Of a stretch of DNA of 64,000 bases, positions 11,789-22,266 are shown one piece after another. The DNA lies in NCBI RefSeq assembly GCF_022539505.1, contig NC_061508.1:60122033-60186032 (forward strand), read 5' to 3'. The notes beneath the pieces are model-generated. The model searched no databases and had not been told where the DNA came from. It saw nothing but the letters and a program-made list of their open reading frames with translations. Source of the DNA: Lolium rigidum. Its lineage: Eukaryota; Streptophyta; Magnoliopsida; Poales; Poaceae. The stretch's first letter is position 1; each line of letters begins with the position of its first letter. The position numbers and the translations under genes are program-made.

Positions 11789-14700
11789 TGTGAAATCATT
11801 GTTGATTTTGTAGATTTAACCTTAGACGAAAACTTAGATTTTTTTGAAGCAGAATTAGCTTTTGATTTTCGAGCTGATGCTTTTAGATCATATACAGAAC
11901 TTAGCATCAATTCATCCAAATCTACTTCTGCTACCTCATCAACAAGATGGGAAAGAAGCTGACCATCTATTGTGGCACTCAGCTCTTCATCATCTTGAAT
12001 AGAGGGACCAGGCTTAGCTGAAACTTTAGGATTGACTTTTAATCTGTCAAATTCCATATGTCTCAAAGCATTCGCCGAAACAGAAATGGCAATATTATTT
12101 GAACCCAAGCTAACCCCTACCCTAGCAAGTTTAGATGAAATAACTTTATCTGAAAGAGGTAAAAAAGATTTGGAGGTTGACTTCATACCAGCTATGTCCA
12201 AATTAAGATCCGCCTTACGGCGCATCGCCTTTGTCAAGGTATCTTCATCGGTCGCCTTCGACCCATCCGCCTCCATTGCGTGGCGAGAGCTACGCCGCGG
12301 CGGAGGTGGCTGTTGTCGTGGAGGAGGGGCCACTGACTTTGGTGAAGTAGATGGTGAAGACGGAGCCGAAGAAGAATGTGAAGCCGACACCTCCGAAGCC
12401 ACGGATCCGCGTGGCGACAAACACGTCAAGGACGTGTCCACCACGGAGTCCAAAGTAGCAGGCGCCCCATCTCCATTACTCCGACTGTAGGAGGGCGGTG
12501 CCGCGGTAGAACCCTCCCACTCGGCTGCTCGATGAAGAGGCGACGAAGAAACGCTACCACCCCGGGGGGACAGAGACGGAGAAGACCCCCCCAAGGCAGC
12601 AGCAGCCGGACGCCCGCCCGCGTCCAACGCCGGCGCGATGGCGCTGTCCTTGGCCATGATGCCACCCGCACCAGGCTGCAAGTCCGCGCCACTGGGAGTC
12701 AACGGAGCCGCTGCGACTCCCTGCACGTTCAAACGCGGTGTCTCCGGGCTTCCGCGACCTCCAAGCGTACCCTCGAGAGTGGGCAGCGTGGTGCCACCAC
12801 CGTGGGGCGACGAAGGCGAGGAAACCCCAGAGATAGCGACCCCCTGCACAACCGACGAAGAACAAGAAGTAGACTGCTGCCGAGAGACCACGGGAGGTAG
12901 CGGCGAAGACGGAGCAGGCGGAGCGATGGCTTGAGCTATTAGTCCAGGGGATCTCTGCCGCACCACTTCCACTATCTCCTTAGCTCTCGGTGTCCTCAGA
13001 AATGGATTGAATGGAGTGACCGCGAACACTGGGGCTGAACGCATAGATTTCTCCACTACAGACCCATTGGAACCTCCTGTAGCCTGAGCTGAATCAACGT
13101 CCATATTCACCAAAGGAGAATCTGCTAGCTGATTAGGATCTCCACTCCCCTCTTTGTCGTTGTCCTTACCCGCATCGGCATCATCCGGGTCATTACCTTT
13201 GCGCCTCCAAAAGAAAGGAACAAAATCATCTTCAGGGACAAAGTCCTCAGGCTGACGGCGGAAGAAGAAGTCATACCCTCTCAATTTCAGCACAGCTGTC
13301 ACCCCAATGTACAACTGACCATTCACATCGGCCCTTTTTTCAAGCACCTTTGGATCTAACATGGCCACCAAAAGACGTACCACTCCCCGCCTCCGCAAGG
13401 TAACAAGATCGACGTCCAATGTAGTGCCAATGAGAGACCCCACTGCCCAAAGACCATGAAAATGCCTCACAGAATACGGAACTCCTTCAACCGTAACCCA
13501 AACAGGGGTAAGCTCAAATTTATGCGGAATCTCCTGCACTCTCCAAGAACTAATGATAAGATGGGTATCCATGGACTGCACCTTCATTTGAAATCCATCA
13601 ACTCTCTCCAGATCTTCAGCCGAGGGAAAGCCAATAAGATACGCATCACTCCCATGAGCCAGAGCTTCCCATTTCCAATGAGGGGCTGGACATATGCGAG
13701 CCATATGCTTCTCAATGACTGAAGCTGTAACCATGGGACCCTCTATCTTGACGAGCGCAGTAGGCGAACAAACAGGTGCTAGGTGAGGCTTGTATACAGA
13801 ATCCGGTAACTCCAGAAAAAGCGACTCCTCAAAACCTTGCGCCGCAACCACTGCCGAAGGTTTAGGAAGACGAAGAGTGGGACACCTATTAGTCGGGTGT
13901 GCCGCATTATCACACACAAGACAATAGTGCAGCACTTTACAATCTTTCGTAGCATGGGTATCCACGGCACACTTCCAACACTTGCCCGGCTTCTTAACCT
14001 TGGTCGGGGCCGGAGGAATCGCCTGAGCCACCTCCGCAGGTTGCATGGGCGTCGAGACCACCCCGTCTCCCAAGAACGGCTGCACCGGAACAGGCTGCTG
14101 CTGCTGAGGTGCTGGAACGAACATAGCTGCGGCCGAATCAACAAACGACATAGATGAACTTGGTGGAGGAGCCGCAGGAGGCACCACAGCCGCTGCCTTT
14201 TTCTTCTTACGCTTATTCTTGGAGACGACTGCCACTTCCCCCTGCTGCGGTTGCTGCTGCTGCTGGTATTGCGGGTAACTCGGAACCTGATATTGACCAA
14301 ACGGCGGCACAAACATCTGTTGTTGCTGCGGCAGAGGCTGAAAGGGGAGCTGCTGTTGCGGCGAGAAAAAGGCCGGAGGACCCGGCTGCCTAGAAGGAGG
14401 TTGCAGAGGCTGAAAACCCTGGCTCGGACCTCCTTGGAAGACCGCAGCACCAGGTGCATAGGGGGCACCCATCGCGGGGTTCACCAGGGGAAGACCTTGA
14501 GGCGGCACCGGCCCAGGTTGCTGAAGAGGAGGCAGGCCCGGCTGTGTCGGACGGAGCGGCAGCGCCGCCGGGCGAGGTTGAGGGACCGCCGGGCGAGGCT
14601 GCGCCCCAGCCGGCCGCGGTTGCAGGGCGGCGTTCCCTCCCGACGGAGGGCGAGGCTGAGGGACCGCCGGGCGAGGCTGCACCCCTGCCGGCCGTGGTTG

Positions 14701-15549
14701 CAAGGCGGCGCTCCCTCCCGACGGAGGGCGAGGTGGAGGCCCAGACATGGGCACCGGCGGCGACGAAACGAGCACCGAAGCGTAGGAACGCGGATCGCAG
14801 GAGGGAGACGGCGTGACGAAGCTTGTGGTCGGCGAAGGCGGTTGTCGATGAAGACGAGACGGCGGCGGCTGACCAGGGTGAGACCGATCGAAACCCTCCC
14901 GAGAAGGGTTTGCATGCGACCGAAGACCCCTAATCCGGCGGCTCAGATGCTCCCAACCCCACGGACTGCCTCCTGCATGCACGTGGGCCCCGGGCGCGTG
15001 ATCCAAGGCAGTTTGAATCACCTCGGATCCCGCCTCGGAAGCCGCCTTCCCCGGCGACGTCGACGGAGGCCGCACCGGAGAGACGGGGAAGAAGTCTCCC
15101 AGCACCGGCGGTGGCGTGATCCGCCGCTTGGGCAAGGGACCTCTCCACTTCCCAACCCGGGGCGGCCTTGAGAGACGAAGTCCAACGGGCGACGAGGAGA
15201 AAGCGCGTCTCTCCGTCACAACACTTGCCACCGGGGACGACGAAGTAGACGCCCTCGCCATGACACCCGACCTTGGCTCCTCACCATCGAGATCCCCCGG
15301 CGAGCTCCTGCAACGAAAAACAACCGAACCATGCATACCTTTGTCTGGGAATCGCCAGTCAGTCGGCGTCTTCTCCCAGAAGCGGGACGCCGGATTGGGG
15401 ATGCCGATCTCCTCCCAGAAGGCGTCGGCGATCTCCTCCGCAGCACCAACCTCATCCAACACCTGCAAAGCCGCCTCAAACGGAACCTCCGAGGAGCACG
15501 ACTCGGAATCCGACACCTCCTCACCCAGGGGCGAGAATCTAGATCCCAC
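11785..15549 (-). CDS. LINE ORF1, zinc-knuckle nucleic-acid-binding protein
   Basis: An uninterrupted 1254-residue ORF encodes the Gag-like ORF1p of a plant L1 element, which would bind element RNA in a cytoplasmic RNP. The N-terminal half is very rich in Pro, Gln, Arg and Ser and contains a tandem 26-residue duplication (two units starting PPSGG, about residues 275-330). Two consecutive CCHC knuckles follow (CWKCAVDTHATKDC and CLVCDNAAHPTNRC, both CX2CX4HX4C, about residues 535-570). A DUF4283-like folded region then runs to about residue 790. The C-terminus is Ser/Pro-rich and then basic (Lys/Ser) and ends ...MISQ. The stop overlaps the ORF2 start as ATGA. The ORF is intact although ORF2 is not. 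The first ATG, in MGSRFSPLGEE, fits the family's acidic N-terminus. Confidence 0.85.
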   Translation of the reverse strand: MGSRFSPLGEEVSDSESCSSEVPFEAALQVLDEVGAAEEIADAFWEEIGIPNPASRFWEKTPTDWRFPDKGMHGSVVFRCRSSPGDLDGEEPRSGVMARASTSSSPVASVVTERRAFSSSPVGLRLSRPPRVGKWRGPLPKRRITPPPVLGDFFPVSPVRPPSTSPGKAASEAGSEVIQTALDHAPGAHVHAGGSPWGWEHLSRRIRGLRSHANPSREGFDRSHPGQPPPSRLHRQPPSPTTSFVTPSPSCDPRSYASVLVSSPPVPMSGPPPRPPSGGSAALQPRPAGVQPRPAVPQPRPPSGGNAALQPRPAGAQPRPAVPQPRPAALPLRPTQPGLPPLQQPGPVPPQGLPLVNPAMGAPYAPGAAVFQGGPSQGFQPLQPPSRQPGPPAFFSPQQQLPFQPLPQQQQMFVPPFGQYQVPSYPQYQQQQQPQQGEVAVVSKNKRKKKKAAAVVPPAAPPPSSSMSFVDSAAAMFVPAPQQQQPVPVQPFLGDGVVSTPMQPAEVAQAIPPAPTKVKKPGKCWKCAVDTHATKDCKVLHYCLVCDNAAHPTNRCPTLRLPKPSAVVAAQGFEESLFLELPDSVYKPHLAPVCSPTALVKIEGPMVTASVIEKHMARICPAPHWKWEALAHGSDAYLIGFPSAEDLERVDGFQMKVQSMDTHLIISSWRVQEIPHKFELTPVWVTVEGVPYSVRHFHGLWAVGSLIGTTLDVDLVTLRRRGVVRLLVAMLDPKVLEKRADVNGQLYIGVTAVLKLRGYDFFFRRQPEDFVPEDDFVPFFWRRKGNDPDDADAGKDNDKEGSGDPNQLADSPLVNMDVDSAQATGGSNGSVVEKSMRSAPVFAVTPFNPFLRTPRAKEIVEVVRQRSPGLIAQAIAPPAPSSPLPPVVSRQQSTSCSSSVVQGVAISGVSSPSSPHGGGTTLPTLEGTLGGRGSPETPRLNVQGVAAAPLTPSGADLQPGAGGIMAKDSAIAPALDAGGRPAAAALGGSSPSLSPRGGSVSSSPLHRAAEWEGSTAAPPSYSRSNGDGAPATLDSVVDTSLTCLSPRGSVASEVSASHSSSAPSSPSTSPKSVAPPPRQQPPPPRRSSRHAMEADGSKATDEDTLTKAMRRKADLNLDIAGMKSTSKSFLPLSDKVISSKLARVGVSLGSNNIAISVSANALRHMEFDRLKVNPKVSAKPGPSIQDDEELSATIDGQLLSHLVDEVAEVDLDELMLSSVYDLKASARKSKANSASKKSKFSSKVKSTKSTMISQ

Positions 15550-15617
15550 TGATTTTCCAGTGAAAGCAATTCTTTTGAAGCTCCCATCAATCAGCCGACA
15601 CCAGAATACCTAACCAT

Positions 15618-16173
15618 GTTTGTCCGAAAATAAGGTAATCATAAATAGGTTATAAATTGACAATGCTAGCTGATAAATTTATATCGTGCATGGATCTGGT
15701 GTAGCACTGTATGATTTTCCCCTCTTCTGTTCAGATATAATTAAATTTTAACTATATTTATTTGGGTCGCTTATGTTTCAGGATGTTTGTCTGATATTGT
15801 AGTGTTTTTCGAGTTGGCATCACTTCACCGAGCACCAACATTGCAAAAATTGAAGGCTACAAACTGCATAAAATAATGCATTTATAGAAGCCCAATATTA
15901 TTTCAAAAACTATGTGAGCTAATATCTTATATATTGCTCTGTTTGATTACTGTAGAGATTTTGGTTAAGTCAATGGATACTCTGCATTTTATATACATTC
16001 TATATTGATGTGATGGATTTGTTTCATCGAACGAGTGTCATTTATTGTGCGTGTTGCATATATAAACATTTAAACAAAATTGATCCGTAACAACACATAG
16101 GTATGTTTCCTATTAAACTAAATGTAAAGAAAGGAAGTAAGGTTTGTGTATATGGTTAATATTTTTTGATCTT
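15618..16173. other. Helitron 3 right interior, no gene seen
   Basis: AT-rich DNA between the LINE 5' end (15617) and the Helitron terminator. The first nine bases are the putative right LINE target duplication. Nothing else is recognisable. Confidence 0.5.
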
Positions 16174-16201
16174 CCGCCGCAACGCGCGGGCATTGTGCTA
16201 G
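16174..16201 (+). other. Helitron 3 3' terminal hairpin and CTAG
   Basis: A CCGC...GCGG stem around GCAACGC is followed by GCATTGTG and CTAG. It is the same architecture as the other two ends, with a more GC-rich stem. Confidence 0.85.
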
Positions 16202-19200
16202 TGGAGTAAAACGAATAAACTTTAGATCCAAAATGTGCCTCATGCCGGTGGAGACGCACTGTTCCGGCATTATCTGCTGAACTGCTACAGGTTGACTGCT
16301 TGGTCAGGTATTCACGATCCAGCGGCGCTGTTAGCCAATGAGAGGCCGATCACATGAATGTTGATATATGCGACATGATGGCCCTAAAATATTTGCGTCG
16401 AATGTGAGGCCGTATGTCATGTCCCCAGTATCGATCATCAGGATGATTACTGCTCCGTGGTTGGCTTCTGGATAAGAGCTGCTGCCTTGTGAATTTCTCT
16501 CTCTTTTTTTTCGAGTGGAATGCATTTCTTTGTCAATCACAGCAATAAAGTTTCTTTTCCTTTTGTTCCTTTTGAGAGATGGTCTTCTGAATTTTCTCTG
16601 AATAAATTGGATGATAATGGTGGTTTGTTTCTATGGGCTATTATTTAGTCCTGTTGGACCGTATGCATGGGCTCGGTCGAGTGTCTATGCTTTCGATCAT
16701 ATGCTTAGTGGTAATGGGCAGGTTTTTTTTTCTTTCTTTATATTAAAACTTCGATCACATTCTGGTTACAAACAATAATCCATTTCAATGTGGCATACAT
16801 TCTGATAACATTTTGTAGATAATAAGATGCTAAATGCACTAAAGTTTATGAGTATAGCCAAAAACCATAGATGTATGTTGAATATAAAAAAATGTTGCTG
16901 GTATTGGGTGGCACGCCTCACTTTTCTCCTCACTCAGTGCCACTGATCGGAGTGCAAAAATAATCACTTTAAGATAGAATGGGTCATGTCCAAAATCTAA
17001 GATTAGATCACTTAAAGATTGATGGGGTCATGTAAAAAAATCTTTTAAAGGGGTACGCAATATGGGCCTTATTTAATCAGGCAGAGAAAGAGAAACCAAC
17101 AAAAGAGACAAAGGAAAGGAGGGAGATATGAGCGGTTTGGGCTACTGGGACAAGTCCCAATCTAAAAGAAAATGAAAAGGGTAAGCGGATGGTTAATGAG
17201 GCTCGGCCCATTTTGTGATGATGTAAGAGAAAGACAAGAGAAATAGCCAGGGCGGATCCTATACACCAACTGGCCCATATATCTTTGCCTTGGGTTTTTT
17301 CGTTCCGGTTTTTTCCTTTTGCTGTGGTTTCTTTTTTTTTTAGTTTTCTGTTGGTTTTTCAGCTTTTTTTCTGTTTTCCTTTTTTTGTGTTACTTTTTTC
17401 TTGTTTTATATTTCTGTTTAAAAGTAATTTATGAAATTTTAATTCTGAAAAATGTTCAAAATAAAAAATGTTCGTATTCGATATTTTCAACGAAGTTTGA
17501 ATTTTGAACAATTTTAGAAGTTGAACGAATTTTGAAATTTGAACGAATTTTGAAATTTGAACGTATTTCAAATTTTGTGTTTTGAACAAATTTCAATTTT
17601 TCGAACAAATTTTCAATTTTGAACGATTCTCGAATTTTAAATAAATTCTGAATTTTGAACGATTTTCTAATTTGAACAATACGAACAATTTAAGATCATC
17701 TAAATCTCCAACTAGCTAAAAAACAAAACTTGACTTCACGCTATAATGAATCATGTCTTTCGGTCGTAAAAGTTAGAGAATGAAGTAGTCATGAGAAGAA
17801 GAAAAACCGAAAGTATGCATGGTTTTATCAAGCATGAGGATCTTGATCTTATTTAGGACACGGCCATGGAGTGGACACCAAAGAGGATTGTTTTCATCCT
17901 TGTTGATGTAGGAGCCATAGTAGAGGTTGCCAAAAACTATGTGGAGCCAAAGTTGGAGGCGTCATTTGCAAGAGAGGGTGTTGGTGGAGGCGGCCCCAAA
18001 AGATGTGGATCAGCAAATTGTCGAGAAGATCAGACACGCGATTCGACAGGCCTACAGAAAGTGATTCTAATCAGGTTCCAAGTCAAAGTCTTTCAATTTA
18101 GTTTTGTTTCATTTTTTCCTTCCTTGTGATTTTTTTCTTTCATTTTTTCATTCTTTATGTTTTGTTTTATTTCTTATTTCCTTTATTTTTCCCTTTTGTT
18201 GTTTACATTTTGTTCTTATAAAATCATATGAATTATTGTTTTGTGTGGAAACTGAATATTTTTTGAACCTCGTGAATAATTATTATGAGCCGTGTGAATA
18301 TTTGTCTTTCATATGAGCATTTTAGAGTGGTGAACAATTACTTTCAACCGTATAACATTAGTTTCTTAAAAGAACAATTTTTTGAAACATTATGTTTTTA
18401 TTTCTATGAATACTTTGTCAACCTTATAATGTATTTGGTAACATAAATTTTTTTGCCTATAGATTTTGAGATTTATATGAAAAACTATTACATGTTAATA
18501 GGCCACCCTAGGTGTAGCCTATGTTGGAACCCCTTTGAGATAATGGTTGGTTGGTATATGCAATTCCTATTTTAGGCGGGCTTGTAGCGGCCCACCAAAT
18601 AAAGCTTTTCACTTTTCCTTTACATTTCCTTCTGCTTTATTTTTTCTGTTTATCTTTTGTCTTCGCTTTCCTTTCCTATTCCTCATTCTCTTTTTCTTTT
18701 TATTTATATTTTCTAAAATTTCCACTATTTTTATTTTTTACTATATTACATTTTTCTTCATTTTATTTCATTTTAGGTTTTTTTTTCTCATATATGCATG
18801 ACCGAGTTTTCTCAATATGAACACGCATTTTAAAGCTTATGAACAATTTTACAACTATATGAACATGTACTCTAATATGATTGCAAACCTTTTCCAATTA
18901 TATGGGAAATATACTATTAGACATGGACATTATTTTCATCATATGTGCATATTATTTGTATTTCACTTCAATTATTATGGGAACTAATTGAAGAACGGTC
19001 TGATATTTTCTTATATCCAAACTGTGTGGATGTGTACGCAATACAAAATAGTTCATGTGGTACAAAAAAAAATTATGAGATAAAAAAGTGTTCACTATGC
19101 ACGAAAATAATGTCACAGAGTACAGATAATTGTTCGCACAGTAAGGAAATATTGTTAGGTACAAAATAATTGTTCATGTCTAAAAACTAATTGTTCACGG

Positions 19201-19535
19201 TGTTCCAAATAAGTATTCACTGTATTTACATTGATAAACAGTAAATATTTGTCAAGTTCAAGTTTTTGCTTATGAGGATCAAATAATATTCATGTGCGAG
19301 AAAATATTTTCTAGGTACAAAATAATTGTTCACGGGGTCCAGCAAACGTTCTATTAGACAATTTTCAAACGGCATTGTGTATATGTTCACCATTTGTTAC
19401 TTTTATATAAAAAATACTTTTACATGAACATTTGTTGAATCATGTGAACATGTATTTGAAGTGCACAAACTATTCATTTGGTCCGCGTGATCATTTATTT
19501 TGGACCCAATATTTTTAGATTATTACAAATGTATA
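16202..19535. other. AT-rich, low-complexity interval without recognisable genes
   Basis: This is the right flank of Helitron 3. At 17450-17690 degenerate short units built on TTTTGAACAATTTTGAAATTTGAACG recur. At 18100-18800 the plus strand is a long T/C-rich tract. At 18800-19500 ATGAACATTTT and TTGTTCAC-like words recur at irregular spacing. Such DNA is common in internal parts of large grass transposons, but I could not find terminal repeats. Open stretches (for example 17866-18129) show no domain. Confidence 0.5.
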
Positions 19536-19614
19536 CTCCCTATGATTCATAATAAGTGTTTTTTAGTTCAAATATGAATTAAAACCACCATACATATTTA
19601 TGGATTAGAGGGAG
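19536..19614 (+). mobile_element. Stowaway-type MITE (79 bp)
   Basis: The ends CTCCCT and AGGGAG, flanked by TA dinucleotides (19534-19535 and 19615-19616), fit a Tc1/mariner-derived Stowaway MITE. The central part forms a weak hairpin around TTCAAATATGAATTAAA. Confidence 0.8.
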
Positions 19615-19816
19615 TAGAAGATTGTACCTGATTTTGTTTTACGCAAATATAGTGGGGAAGACCCCCATTGCATCATTTTTCAATTATATATGGATATGTA
19701 CATGTGGAGTGACAAATGTCAAAGAAAATTACAAAGTGTCAATCAAGGCCTGCATACCCTCCTCGAGGCTAGGTTTGACTCTATGTCTAATCTCCATAAT
19801 ATTACATTTGAAGAAA

Positions 19817-20440
19817 CTATAAAAAAATCTCTTGATCTCTTTGGATTTGATCAAAGATAATTATAGTCATGTGATTCCATATGCTCCAGCTTCCAGCTAT
19901 CATAGCTATCTTTAAAAAGGGATTATGTGAGCGTTTTTTCCTGCATCCTCTAGCATGTCCATGAAGGGTAGATCCAGATTCCACTCTTCTCCAATTTTCC
20001 ACCAGAAATTTCTACTGAAATCACATGTGATCAATATCAGATGTTCCATAGTTTCAGGCATAGCATCATCACAAATAACACATACATTTGATTCAACATG
20101 GAAGTTTTTCCTGATCGTGAGATAATAGGTATTGATCCTTTCTTGGATCATCAGCCAGAAACAGATTTTACATTTCGGCAGACATGGGGATTTTTCTGCA
20201 TCCTCTAGCATGTCCATGGAGCAGGTGCAGTGGGTGTTTTGGTCAATATAGAGTATACTTTCTTGGTGCAATAAATTTTACCTTTCCATGGAAATTCCCA
20301 TCTATCATTTTCATTCAGATTGCTCAAATGAGAGGTGATATCATGTAAGTTTATGAGCTAGAAATCAGCTACTATATATAGAGGAAGATGGAAATGATCA
20401 TATAGCTCTTCCATATTTATATTCTGGATACATTGGATTG
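19817..20440 (-). pseudogene. LINE ORF2 C-terminal relic (zf-RVT region)
   Basis: Read right to left in several frames, the translation gives SHLSNLNENDRWEFPW, then a zf-RVT domain (KICFWLMIQERINTYYLTIR, CVICDDAMPETMEHLILITC with its Cys/His ligands, FSRNFWWKIGEEW), then FLKIAMIAGSWSIWNHMT, the usual WxIWNHRN-like tail. It is the last part of a plant LINE ORF2; the RT is absent. An oddity is a 23-base direct repeat (CTGCATCCTCTAGCATGTCC...) at about 19941 and 20196, which inserts a repeated DMLEDA-coding segment in front of the zinc region. Confidence 0.75.
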
Positions 20441-22266
20441 CCATCTTCTGGTCCTCCACCTCCAGCAATGACTGGAAGTAACATCAACTGAACTTCATTT
20501 TGCAGTCCATCTAGTTAGGATAGATCTGACTTAGAATGATAGATATGTGACCGTTGTATGTTGGATGGGTCAAATCTATGGCACTAATTGTTGGAGATAT
20601 GCCCAAGAGGCAATAATAAAATGGTTATTATAATATATCTTTGTGTTTATGATAATGTTTGCATACCATGCTATAATTGTATTAACCGAAACATTAATAC
20701 ATGTGTGTTATGTAAACAACAAGGAGTCCCTAGTAAGCCTCTTGTATAACTAGCTTGTTGATTAATAGATGATCATAGTTTCATGATCATGAACATTGGA
20801 TGTTATTAATAACAAGGTTATGTCATTATGTGAATGATGTAATGGACACACCCAATTAAGCGTAGCATAAGATCACGTCATTAAGTTCATTTGCTATAAG
20901 CTTTCGATACATAGTTACCTAGTCCTTCGACCATGAGATCATATAAATCACTTATGCCGGAAGGGTACTTTGATTACATCAAACGCCACTGCGTAAATGG
21001 GTGGTTATAAAGGTGGGATTAGGTATTCGGAAAGTATGAGTTGAGGCATATGGAACAACAGTGGGATTCGTCCATCCCGATGACGGATAGATATACTTTG
21101 GGCCCTCTCGGTGGAATGTCGTCTAATTAGCTTGCAAGCATATGAATGGTTCATAAGAGATGACATATCACGGTACGAGTAAAGAGTACTTGTCGGAGAC
21201 GAGGTTGAACGAGGTATAGAGATACCGATGATCAAACCTCGGACAAGTAAAATATCGCGTGACAAAGGGAATCGGTATCGTATGTGAATGGTTCAATCGA
21301 TCACGAAGTCATCGTTGAATATGTGGGAGCTATTATGGATCTCCAGGTCCCGCTATTAGTTATTGATCGGAGAGGAGTCTCGATCATGTCCGCATAGTTC
21401 TCGAACCGTAGGGTGACACACTTAAGGTTTGATGTCGTTTTAAGTAGATATGGAATATGGAATGGGGCTCGAATGTTGTTCGGAGTCTCGGATGGGATCC
21501 GAGACATCACGAGGAGGTTCGGAATGGTCCGGAGAACAAGATTCATATATGGGAAGTCATTTTCTGGGGTTCGGAAAAAGTCCGGTGTTTTGACCGGAGC
21601 TTCTAGAAGGTTTTGGAAGGACCGGAATAGTTCGGAATATTATGGAAGGTTCCGGAAGTGTCCGGGACGATCCGGGATGTCTAAGGAAGTTCGGAGGGTT
21701 CCATAATAGGTGCAACCACGTTGCCTTAAGGGAAAATGAGTCTTTCCTTAATGCAATTTCGGAATTGGCAAAAGAGTCCGAGTAGGACTAGGTTTTCGGA
21801 ACCGGAAACCTATCAGAACTCAGTCAAACTTGGGGGCAGGTTTTTGGACGTACCAAGGGGCTTGGCCACCTATTTAAAGAGGCCAAGGGGCACCCCAAGG
21901 GCACCTCAAGTCGCAGCCCTAGCTCCCCAAGTCGCAGCACCACCCTGCGCCCAAACCCTAGCTACTCCCTCCTCTTCCTTCTTCTCCCGCAGCGCTTACG
22001 GCGAAACCCTGCCGGAGATCTCCACCACCACCGTCACCACGCCGTCGTGCTGGCGGGATTCCGAGGAGGATCTACTACTTCCGCTGCCCGCTGGAACGGG
22101 GAGAAGGACGTCGTCTTCATTAACACCAAACGTGTGACCGAGTACGGAGGGGCTGCCCGATTGTGGCACCGTCAAGATCTTCTACGCGCTTTTGAAAGCG
22201 GCAAGTGATCATCTTCTGCAACAACGAGATCTAATCTCGTAGGCTTTGGAAATCTTCAAGGGTTAG

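Larger units (their letters stand above)
7941..15617 (-). mobile_element. L1-type LINE, nearly full length, mutated
   Basis: A non-LTR retrotransposon reads from right to left: ORF1 (15549-11785), then ORF2 (11788-8100, broken), then a 3' tail that on the plus strand begins TTATTTTTCGATAAAGGGCG, matching the T-rich end expected for a minus-strand LINE. Possible imperfect 9-bp target duplications are GTTTGTACG (7932-7940) and GTTTGTCCG (15618-15626). The element lies wholly inside Helitron 3, so it is either a passenger or a later insertion. Confidence 0.85.
329..16201 (+). mobile_element. Helitron 3 (outermost), carrying a LINE
   Basis: The 3' end shows the Helitron signature: a GC hairpin (16174-16190) followed closely by CTAG at 16198-16201 and then a T. 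The main body begins at 6660 with TCTAATCTAATAATAAAGG, matching the starts of the two Helitrons to its left. Its first bases are inferred to lie at 329-352 (TCTATA repeats), interrupted by Helitron 2. It encodes no RepHel protein that I can see, so it is non-autonomous. Inside are unrecognised GC-rich, possibly captured gene pieces (6900-7900) and a minus-strand LINE (7941-15617). The exact 5' base within the TCTATA array is uncertain. A simple head-to-tail tandem arrangement is the alternative to nesting. Confidence 0.7.

Noticed and set aside
12532..15613. Plus-strand open frames opposite LINE ORF1, up to 306 codons
   Set aside because: Arg/Pro-rich shadows of the ORF1 coding strand, without domains.
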